A DNA stretch of 64,000 nt from Aureimonas fodinaquatilis (lineage in GTDB: Bacteria; Pseudomonadota; Alphaproteobacteria; Rhizobiales; Rhizobiaceae), in the NCBI RefSeq assembly GCF_008369445.1, contig NZ_VTWH01000002.1, positions 930,001-994,000 on the forward strand, written 5' to 3'. Shown one piece after another: positions 55,699-64,000 of this stretch; position 1 is the first letter of the stretch; the number at the start of each line of letters is the position of its first letter. The notes under the pieces are model-generated. The model was not told where the DNA came from, made no database searches, and worked only from the letters and a program-made list of their open reading frames with translations. The translations under genes were made by a program, and so were the position numbers.

Positions 55699-57789
55699 TC
55701 AGGCGTACTTCTTCTGAATCTCTTCGGCGACCTGGTTTGGCACCTGCTCATAGTGGTCAAACTGCATCGTGTACTGCGCGCGACCCTGCGACATCGACCG
55801 CAACGAGTTCACATAGCCGAACATGTTGGCCAATGGAACCATTGCATTGACCGAAGTCGCGATACCGCGTGCCTCAGTGCCCTGAATCTGACCCCGGCGG
55901 GAGTTCAAATCGCCGATAACGTCACCGACGTAATCTTCAGGCGTAACCACTTCAACCTTCATGATCGGCTCAAGCAGCTTAGGACCAGCCTTCTGGATGG
56001 CTTCACGGAAACCTGCGCGAGCAGCGATTTCAAAAGCCAGAACAGAAGAGTCAACATCGTGGTAGGCGCCGTCGATCAGCTCAGCCTTGATGTCGACCAT
56101 CGGGAAGCCAGCCAGCGGACCAGAGGTCATGACAGACTGAACACCCTTCTGTACGCCTGGAATATATTCCTTCGGTACAGCGCCGCCGACAATCTTGGAC
56201 TCGAAGGCAAAACCTTCGCCAATTTCAGCGGGAGCGAACGTCATCTTCACACGAGCAAACTGACCTGTACCACCGGTCTGCTTCTTGTGAGTGTAATCAA
56301 TTTCCGTAGCACGGCTGATCGTCTCACGATAAGCAACCTGCGGAGCACCGATATTCGCCTCAACCTTGAACTCGCGACGCATGCGGTCGACGAGAATGTC
56401 CAGGTGAAGCTCACCCATGCCAGCAATGATCGTCTGACCTGACTCTTCGTCTGTCTTGACGCGGAAAGAAGGATCTTCCGCCGCAAGACGGTTCAAAGCC
56501 AGACCCATCTTTTCCTGGTCACCCTTGGTCTTCGGCTCGATAGCAATTTCGATAACCGGCTCAGGGAATTCCATACGCTCAAGAATAACAGGCTTCAGAG
56601 GATCACAAAGCGTATCGCCCGTGGTCACTTCTTTCAGGCCAGCCAGAGCAACGATGTCGCCAGCAAATGCTTCCTCGATATCCTCACGGGAATTCGAGTG
56701 CATCTGCAGCATCCGACCGATGCGCTCTTTCTTGTCCTTGACGGTGTTCTGAAGGGACACGCCCTTGGTCATTTTGCCGGAATAAATGCGGCAGAATGTC
56801 AGCGAACCGACGAAAGGATCGTTCATGATCTTGAACGCGAGCATTGAAAGCGGCTCTTCGTCCGAAGACAGACGAACCGTTTCCTGATCGGTCTTGGGAT
56901 CGATACCCTTGATCGCAGGAACTTCAACCGGCGAAGGCAGGAAGTCTACAACCGCATCCAACAGAGGCTGAACGCCCTTGTTCTTGAACGACGAACCGCA
57001 GAGAACCGGTGTAAACCAGACATCGCAAGTTCCCTTGCGGATCAGTTTACGCAGTTCTTCATTCGAAGGCATGTTACCTTCGAGGTAAGCTTCCGTTGCG
57101 GCCTCATCAACCTCAACAGCGGCTTCAATCATCGCTTCGCGATATTCAACAGCCTGATCTGCAAGATCCGCAGGGATTTCAACAACATCCCACTTCGCAC
57201 CCAGCGACTCATCACGCCAGATCAAGGCCTTCATCTCGATCAGATCGACAACGCCCTTGAAATCGCTCTCTGCGCCGATTGGCAGCTGAACAACGATAGG
57301 ACGAGCGCCAAGACGCGACTTGACCATTTCGACGCAGCGGAAGAAATCTGCACCGATCTTGTCCATCTTGTTGACGAAGATCATGCGCGGGACATGATAC
57401 TTGTCAGCCTGACGCCAAACGGTTTCCGTCTGCGGCTCAACGCCGGCATTGGCGTCCAGCAGAGCAATGGCACCGTCCAGAACGCGAAGTGAACGCTCTA
57501 CTTCAATGGTGAAATCCACGTGACCAGGAGTGTCAATGATGTTGAAGCGACGCTTCTTGCCATCACGGCCTTCCCAGAAAGTTGTGGTCGCAGCAGAAGT
57601 GATCGTGATGCCACGCTCCTGCTCCTGCTCCATCCAGTCCATCGTCGCAGCGCCGTCATGCACTTCGCCGATCTTGTGCGACTTGCCCGTGTAGAACAGA
57701 ATGCGTTCAGTGGTCGTCGTCTTGCCAGCATCAATGTGAGCCATGATGCCGAAGTTACGGTAATCCTCAATCAGATACTCGCGGGCCAT
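55699..57789 (-). CDS. fusA: Elongation factor G
   Basis: This 696-residue GTPase translocates tRNA and mRNA after peptide bond formation. GTP motifs [15 protein letters not shown] (17-31), DTPGHVDF and NKMD are present, with domain IV containing [17 protein letters not shown]. The length is normal. It lies 30 bp after rpsG. Confidence 0.98.
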   Translation of the reverse strand: MAREYLIEDYRNFGIMAHIDAGKTTTTERILFYTGKSHKIGEVHDGAATMDWMEQEQERGITITSAATTTFWEGRDGKKRRFNIIDTPGHVDFTIEVERSLRVLDGAIALLDANAGVEPQTETVWRQADKYHVPRMIFVNKMDKIGADFFRCVEMVKSRLGARPIVVQLPIGAESDFKGVVDLIEMKALIWRDESLGAKWDVVEIPADLADQAVEYREAMIEAAVEVDEAATEAYLEGNMPSNEELRKLIRKGTCDVWFTPVLCGSSFKNKGVQPLLDAVVDFLPSPVEVPAIKGIDPKTDQETVRLSSDEEPLSMLAFKIMNDPFVGSLTFCRIYSGKMTKGVSLQNTVKDKKERIGRMLQMHSNSREDIEEAFAGDIVALAGLKEVTTGDTLCDPLKPVILERMEFPEPVIEIAIEPKTKGDQEKMGLALNRLAAEDPSFRVKTDEESGQTIIAGMGELHLDILVDRMRREFKVEANIGAPQVAYRETISRATEIDYTHKKQTGGTGQFARVKMTFAPAEIGEGFAFESKIVGGAVPKEYIPGVQKGVQSVMTSGPLAGFPMVDIKAELIDGAYHDVDSSVLAFEIAARAGFREAIQKAGPKLLEPIMKVEVVTPEDYVGDVIGDLNSRRGQIQGTEARGIATSVNAMVPLANMFGYVNSLRSMSQGRAQYTMQFDHYEQVPNQVAEEIQKKYA

Positions 57790-57819
57790 AAGGGTCGCCT
57801 TTCAATATTCTTTTCAGGG

Positions 57820-58290
<471 letters not shown>

Positions 58291-58325
58291 CTAAAGGTCT
58301 CTCGATCTTGATAGAACGTTCGGGC

Positions 58326-58697
58326 TTACTTAGGACGCTTGGCGCCGTACTTGGAACGACGCTGCTTGCGATCCTTGACGCCCTGAGTATCGAGCACGCC
58401 ACGAATGATGTGATAACGAACACCGGGAAGATCCTTCACGCGGCCACCACGGATCATGACGACCGAGTGCTCCTGAAGGTTGTGCCCCTCACCGGGAATG
58501 TAGCCAATGACTTCAAAGCCATTGACGAGACGAACCTTGGCAACCTTACGCAGAGCCGAGTTAGGCTTCTTTGGCGTGGTTGTGTAAACGCGAGTGCAAA
58601 CACCGCGCTTCTGCGGATTGGCCTGGAGAGCCGGAACCGTATTGCGCTCTGACGGACGTACCCGCGGCTTACGGATCAGCTGGTTAATGGTAGGCAT
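58326..58697 (-). CDS. rpsL: 30S ribosomal protein S12
   Basis: The ATG at 58697 begins [20 protein letters not shown]; an in-frame start at 58793 adds residues foreign to S12. The 123-residue decoding-centre protein keeps the lysines in [10 protein letters not shown] and GGRVKDLPG, where streptomycin-resistance changes occur, so it looks wild-type. It heads the str genes after a 383-bp gap from rpoC. Confidence 0.98.
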   Translation of the reverse strand: MPTINQLIRKPRVRPSERNTVPALQANPQKRGVCTRVYTTTPKKPNSALRKVAKVRLVNGFEVIGYIPGEGHNLQEHSVVMIRGGRVKDLPGVRYHIIRGVLDTQGVKDRKQRRSKYGAKRPK

Positions 58698-59080
58698 CCC
58701 AACCTTCCCTCTTCTTTCTAAACTCGGTTCCAAACGCGATATTGCACGACTGGCCCCAATTGGCTCATGCACGAAACCGGGCGTTCCGCCCACCTTATGT
58801 GGACTGCCCGGGAAAAGCAGAGGATCAGCAAGCTGATCATGCGCCAGTCTATATGCATCTCGTTGAACTGAACCTTGTTTGAAGCGTTAGTCCTGGACGC
58901 GGCGTCCGTGACTCGTTTGGCTTCACATCGGTTCTGTTGTGGGCTGTTTAACGATTCCTGCTGTCATCGTCAAGCCCTTGCATCAGCATGTGTTAACGAC
59001 ATTGGCTTGACGTCAATTTACACCAAAGGCCACCACGTTTCCGAGGCGGCCTCTGGTTAACTCTCTTTGAACAGCAAGGC
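58698..59080. other. Gap between rpoC and rpsL without a gene
   Basis: The largest non-coding stretch of the core cluster. No frame in it looks coding. It ends with the rpsL leader (AAGAGGGAAGG before the ATG) and holds a candidate promoter at 58945-58974, which would let the str/S10 genes be expressed separately from rpoBC. Confidence 0.6.
58945..58974 (-). promoter_or_regulatory. Candidate promoter for the rpsL operon
   Basis: On the minus strand CTTGAC is followed after 18 bp by TAAACA, a reasonable alphaproteobacterial -35/-10 pair. It would give an rpsL leader of about 240 nt. It is placed by eye only. Confidence 0.4.
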
Positions 59081-62000
59081 CTACAGGGCGGACTTTGCCA
59101 TTTCATCGCCGCCTTTTGACCGGTCCGACAACAGGTTGTCCGGACGACCGCTTTGCGAGGTTTTGCGACGATCATCAATGATGAGATCATCACGCGAGGT
59201 CGCAATGCGACGCACCTGTGTCATCATTCCGCCGGTGCCGGCAGGAATCAGACGTCCGACAATCACGTTTTCCTTCAGACCCTGCAGCGTGTCCATTTTA
59301 CCAGCAACAGCGGCCTCTGTGAGAACGCGTGTGGTTTCCTGGAACGATGCCGCCGAAATGAACGATGGCGTTTGCAGTGAGGCCTTGGTGATGCCGAGAA
59401 GTACCGGCACGCCGGAAGCTGGCTTCTTGCCCTCTTCCTCCAGACGCTCGTTCAGCTCAGCCAGCTCAATCCGGTCAACATTGTCGCCCGGAATGTAGCC
59501 ACTGTCGCCCGACTCCAGAATCTCGACCTTCTGAAGCATCTGCCGAACGATGACTTCAATGTGCTTGTCGTTGATCAACACGCCCTGCAGACGGTAGACT
59601 TCCTGAATCTCATTCACGAGATAGGACGCCAGCGCCTCAACACCCCGAATGGCGAGAATGTCGTGTGGTGCAGGATTGCCGTCGAGGATGTAGTCGCCCT
59701 TTTCAATGATATCGCCTTCCTGAAGGTGGAATGGCTTACCTTTCGGGATCAGATACTCGACTGGTTCAACACCGTCTTCATGCGGCTCGATGACGATACG
59801 ACGCTTGTTCTTGTAGTCGCGACCAAAGCGCACCGTTCCGTCGATCTCGGCGATAACCGCATTGTCCTTCGGACGACGTGCCTCGAACAGTTCGGCAACG
59901 CGTGGAAGACCACCGGTGATGTCCTTGGTTTTCGCGCTTTCCATTGGAATACGCGAAAGAACGTCACCTGCCTTGACACGCGAACCGGGCTCGACAGACA
60001 GAATGGCATCCACCGACAGGAAGTAGCGAGCATCCGAACCACGAGCCAGTTTGAGAACCTGTCCGTCCGCACCCTTGATGACAAGTGCCGGCTTCAGGTC
60101 TGAACCACGTGGATTTGCCCGCCAGTCAATAACCTGACGCTTGGTGATACCGGTCGACTCATCCGCCTGTTCAGCAACGGACAAGCCGTCCACCAGATCT
60201 TCGAACTCAACGATACCTTCAAGCTCCGTCAGAACTGGTCTGGTGTACGGATCCCACTCGGCAATACGCTGACCACGGCGAACCTGATCACCATCATCCA
60301 CGAACACACGCGAACCGTAGGTTACCCGGTGCGATGCGCGCTCCTTGCCGCCCTGATCCATGATCAGGATCGCCATATTGCGGCCCATGGCTACCAGACG
60401 CCCGTCCGAATCCCGAACAACGTTGCGGTTGCGGATCTTGACCGTGCCTTCATACGAAGCTTCGAGGAACGACTGGTCAACCACCTGTGCCGTACCACCC
60501 ATGTGGAAGGTACGCATGGTTAGCTGGGTACCCGGCTCACCAATGGACTGTGCGGCAATAACACCGACAGCTTCACCCATGTTGACCGGTGTTCCCCGTG
60601 CCAGATCGCGCCCGTAGCAGACTGCGCAGATACCGGTGCGCACTTCACAAGTGAGTGCGGAACGGATCTTCACAGACTGAACCCCAGCCTTTTCGATGAT
60701 CTCGACGTCCTTTTCTTCAACCGTATGACCGGCATCCGCAAGGACCTCGCCAGACACTGGATGAAGAACAGGCTCAAGTATCGTACGACCCAGAATACGC
60801 TGACCCAGGCTGGCCACAACCTGACCGGCATCGACGATCGGCTGCATTGTCAGGCCACTCGTCGTTCCGCAATCGGCCTGCGTGATAATGCAGTCCTGCG
60901 CCACGTCCACGAGACGACGTGTCAAGTAGCCGGAGTTCGCGGTTTTCAACGCCGTATCAGCAAGACCCTTACGAGCACCGTGTGTCGAGTTGAAGTACTC
61001 AAGAACGGTCAGACCTTCCTTGAAGTTCGAAATGATCGGCGTTTCGATGATTTCGCCCGAAGGCTTTGTCATCAGGCCGCGCATTGCTGCAAGCTGACGC
61101 ATCTGAGTGGGCGAACCACGAGCACCAGAGTGCGACATCATGTAAATCGAGTTCATTGGCCGCTGGCGGCCATTGTCATCAAATTCCACGGCTTTAATGC
61201 GCAACATCATTTCGTCAGCGATTTTGTCTGTGCACTTTGCCCAGGCATCAACCACCTTGTTGTACTTCTCGCCCTGAGTGATCAGACCGTCATTGTACTG
61301 CTGCTCATATTCCTTGGCCAAAGCCTGCGTTTCGGCAATCATCCGCTCCTTGGTATCCGGAATGACCATGTCATCCTTACCGAAGGAAATGCCCGCCATG
61401 CACGCATGCTTGAAACCAAGCTGCATGATGCGGTCACAGAAGATGACCGTCTCTTTCTGACCGCAATGGCGATAGACCTGATCGATCAGACGAGAAATAT
61501 TCTTTTTCGTCATCAGATCATTGGCGATATCGAACGAGATCTTCGGATGCTTGGGCAGCAACTGCGCGATGAGCATACGGCCAGGCGTGGTTTCATAGAC
61601 CTTCGAAACCAGCTCACCAGCATCATTGACCGACTTGTAGCGGCCACGAATTTTGGTGTGGAGCGTGATAGCCTTGGCGTGCAAGGCATGCTCCATCTCG
61701 CCAATGTCCGAAAACGCCATGCCCTGGCCGACTTCGTTCTCATTGATGATCGATAGATAATAGAGCCCCAGAACCATGTCCTGCGACGGCACAATGATCG
61801 GCTGACCATTGGCTGGATGCAGAATGTTGTTCGTGGACATCATCAGAACGCGTGCTTCAAGCTGCGCTTCGATCGACAGAGGAACGTGTACCGCCATCTG
61901 GTCGCCGTCGAAGTCAGCGTTAAACGCTGTACAAACGAGCGGATGCAGCTGAATAGCCTTGCCTTCGATAAGGATCGGCTCAAACGCCTGAATACCCAGA

Positions 62001-63298
62001 CGGTGCAATGTCGGGGCGCGGTTCAGGAGAACCGGGTGCTCACGAATGACCTCGTCAAGAATATCCCAGACTTCGGGACGTTCTTTTTCAACCAGCTTCT
62101 TCGCCTGCTTGACCGTTGATGAATAGCCCTTGGCGTCAAGACGCGCATAGATGAACGGCTTGAACAGCTCCAGAGCCATCTTCTTGGGAAGACCGCACTG
62201 ATGAAGCTTCAATTCCGGACCTGTCACGATAACGGAACGTCCGGAATAGTCCACGCGCTTGCCGAGAAGGTTCTGACGGAACCGCCCCTGCTTTCCTTTC
62301 AGCATGTCGGACAATGACTTCAACGGACGCTTGTTGGCGCCCGTGATGACACGGCCGCGACGACCATTGTCGAACAACGCATCAACAGCTTCCTGAAGCA
62401 TGCGCTTTTCATTGCGGATAATGATACCCGGCGCACGCAGCTCAATCAGCCGCTTCAGACGGTTGTTACGGTTGATCACACGGCGATAGAGATCGTTCAG
62501 ATCCGACGTGGCAAAGCGACCACCATCCAGCGGCACCAGAGGGCGCAGGTCTGGCGGAATAACCGGTACGACGCTGAGGATCATCCATTCAGGCCGGTTG
62601 CCCGACTCCAGAAAATTCTCAACGATCTTCAGACGCTTCATCAGCTTCTTGGTCTTCAGATCGGACGTCGTTGTTGCCAGTTCCGAACGCAGATCACCGG
62701 CGATCTTTTCCAGATCCATGGAAGCCAGAAGCTCTTGAATGGCTTCCGCACCAATGAGTGCAGTGAAGGAATCCTCACCATACTCTTCGGTCGCGATGAT
62801 ATACTCTTCTTCCGTGAGGAGCTGATGCTCCTTCAACGCCGTCAGGCCGGGCTCGGTGACGATGTAGTTTTCGAAATACAGAACCCGCTCAATATCCTTG
62901 AGCGTCATGTCCAGAAGCGTGCCGATGCGGCTTGGCAGTGACTTCAGGAACCAGATATGCGCAACCGGCGCAGCAAGTTCGATGTGCCCCATCCGCTCAC
63001 GCCGAACGCGTGACAAGGTCACCTCGACGCCGCACTTTTCGCAGATGATGCCTTTGTACTTCATGCGCTTGTACTTGCCGCACAAGCATTCGTAATCCTT
63101 GATCGGACCGAAGATGCGCGCGCAGAACAGGCCATCGCGCTCGGGCTTGAAAGTCCGGTAGTTGATCGTTTCCGGCTTCTTGATCTCACCGAATGACCAC
63201 GACAGGATTTTCTCCGGGCTCGCTAGCGAGATCCGAATGGAATCAAATGACTGGGCCTGCACCTGAGGATTGAAGAGATTCATGACCTCTTGATTCAT
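59081..63298 (-). CDS. rpoC: DNA-directed RNA polymerase subunit beta'
   Basis: This 1405-residue catalytic subunit starts [20 protein letters not shown]. The N-terminal zinc ribbon is Cys71, Cys73, Cys86 and Cys89; the catalytic metal site [16 protein letters not shown] lies near residue 460; the second zinc cysteines occur in [13 protein letters not shown]. The length and order of motifs are normal for the class. It follows rpoB after 139 bp holding two perfect hairpins, and its stop is followed by the rpsL gap. Confidence 0.99.
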   Translation of the reverse strand: MNQEVMNLFNPQVQAQSFDSIRISLASPEKILSWSFGEIKKPETINYRTFKPERDGLFCARIFGPIKDYECLCGKYKRMKYKGIICEKCGVEVTLSRVRRERMGHIELAAPVAHIWFLKSLPSRIGTLLDMTLKDIERVLYFENYIVTEPGLTALKEHQLLTEEEYIIATEEYGEDSFTALIGAEAIQELLASMDLEKIAGDLRSELATTTSDLKTKKLMKRLKIVENFLESGNRPEWMILSVVPVIPPDLRPLVPLDGGRFATSDLNDLYRRVINRNNRLKRLIELRAPGIIIRNEKRMLQEAVDALFDNGRRGRVITGANKRPLKSLSDMLKGKQGRFRQNLLGKRVDYSGRSVIVTGPELKLHQCGLPKKMALELFKPFIYARLDAKGYSSTVKQAKKLVEKERPEVWDILDEVIREHPVLLNRAPTLHRLGIQAFEPILIEGKAIQLHPLVCTAFNADFDGDQMAVHVPLSIEAQLEARVLMMSTNNILHPANGQPIIVPSQDMVLGLYYLSIINENEVGQGMAFSDIGEMEHALHAKAITLHTKIRGRYKSVNDAGELVSKVYETTPGRMLIAQLLPKHPKISFDIANDLMTKKNISRLIDQVYRHCGQKETVIFCDRIMQLGFKHACMAGISFGKDDMVIPDTKERMIAETQALAKEYEQQYNDGLITQGEKYNKVVDAWAKCTDKIADEMMLRIKAVEFDDNGRQRPMNSIYMMSHSGARGSPTQMRQLAAMRGLMTKPSGEIIETPIISNFKEGLTVLEYFNSTHGARKGLADTALKTANSGYLTRRLVDVAQDCIITQADCGTTSGLTMQPIVDAGQVVASLGQRILGRTILEPVLHPVSGEVLADAGHTVEEKDVEIIEKAGVQSVKIRSALTCEVRTGICAVCYGRDLARGTPVNMGEAVGVIAAQSIGEPGTQLTMRTFHMGGTAQVVDQSFLEASYEGTVKIRNRNVVRDSDGRLVAMGRNMAILIMDQGGKERASHRVTYGSRVFVDDGDQVRRGQRIAEWDPYTRPVLTELEGIVEFEDLVDGLSVAEQADESTGITKRQVIDWRANPRGSDLKPALVIKGADGQVLKLARGSDARYFLSVDAILSVEPGSRVKAGDVLSRIPMESAKTKDITGGLPRVAELFEARRPKDNAVIAEIDGTVRFGRDYKNKRRIVIEPHEDGVEPVEYLIPKGKPFHLQEGDIIEKGDYILDGNPAPHDILAIRGVEALASYLVNEIQEVYRLQGVLINDKHIEVIVRQMLQKVEILESGDSGYIPGDNVDRIELAELNERLEEEGKKPASGVPVLLGITKASLQTPSFISAASFQETTRVLTEAAVAGKMDTLQGLKENVIVGRLIPAGTGGMMTQVRRIATSRDDLIIDDRRKTSQSGRPDNLLSDRSKGGDEMAKSAL

Positions 63299-63375
63299 GG
63301 TGCCTTCTCCTTCTGGGGTTTCGCACCCCGCAACGCCGATAAAACTGGCGTAAAACCAAAATCCCGAAAATCACT

Positions 63376-63405
63376 GGCTGGCATTGCCTTGCGGAAATGC
63401 CAGCC
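63376..63405 (-). other. Hairpin 2 between rpoB and rpoC
   Basis: GGCTGGCATT (63376-63385) and AATGCCAGCC (63396-63405) form a perfect 10-bp stem with a 10-nt loop. On the transcript it follows hairpin 1 by 2 nt and is followed by a moderately U-rich stretch. Confidence 0.65.
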
Positions 63406-63407
63406 GA

Positions 63408-63431
63408 AGCACCGGCTCAACAGCCGGTGCT
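63408..63431 (-). other. Hairpin 1 between rpoB and rpoC
   Basis: AGCACCGGCT (63408-63417) and AGCCGGTGCT (63422-63431) form a perfect 10-bp stem with a 4-nt loop, 6 bp after the rpoB stop codon. Confidence 0.65.
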
Positions 63432-63437
63432 CAAGTT

Positions 63438-64000
<563 letters not shown>

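Noticed and set aside
58326-58697. Streptomycin-resistance change in rpsL
   Set aside because: The lysines of [10 protein letters not shown] and GGRVKDLPG are present, as in sensitive strains.

Overview
This window is chromosomal DNA from an alphaproteobacterium, most likely in the Hyphomicrobiales (Rhizobiales). Four things point there: the C4-type 5-aminolevulinate synthase HemA, the gene order secY-adk-rpsM-rpsK-rpoA-rplQ, the rpoB-rpoC-rpsL-rpsG-fusA-tuf-rpsJ super-cluster, and many SsuABC/NMT1-type transporters. I could not fix the genus. I see no rRNA, tRNA, CRISPR array, transposase or prophage gene.

About 1-9.6 kb is an accessory uptake/redox locus. On the minus strand, in transcription order, lie an Ssu/Tau-type ABC ATPase and permease, a FadR-type GntR regulator, a candidate operator, an adenylylsulfate/fumarate-reductase-like flavoprotein, a two-cluster ferredoxin, an NMT1-type binding protein and a second flavoprotein cut by the window edge. 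Divergently on the plus strand are a second NMT1-type binding protein, an SDR that lacks its catalytic tyrosine, and an exported inorganic pyrophosphatase.

About 10-14.8 kb holds a small orphan XRE protein, then an AcoR-like regulator without an AAA+ domain, an AldB/ExaC-type aldehyde dehydrogenase and a DUF779 protein. A siderophore-interacting-type reductase converges on them. It is divergent from a peptide/nickel-type binding protein and two permeases (14.9-18.2 kb) that have no ATPase gene beside them.

About 18.2-33.3 kb is mixed metabolism: a SAF/homoserine-dehydrogenase-like oxidoreductase, a polysaccharide-initiating sugar transferase opposite an epimerase, hemA, an AbrB-type membrane protein coupled to an aminotransferase, mscL, DUF952-pyrD, an EamA transporter with a small membrane protein, a DEDDh exonuclease, an unknown exported protein, a nitronate monooxygenase, and a divergent argO/argP-like pair.

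About 33.3-38.4 kb is a polar amino-acid ABC transporter opposite a LysR regulator and an aminotransferase. The 3' end of that aminotransferase, with its terminator, is repeated in tandem so that three diverged copies of about 490 bp lie between it and rplQ.

From 39.5 kb to the right edge, everything is minus-strand core information-processing: partial rpoB, rpoC, rpsL, rpsG, fusA, tuf and the S10/spc/alpha genes down to rplQ. Several gaps hold perfect inverted repeats likely to act as RNA hairpins; the two between rpoB and rpoC are the most striking.
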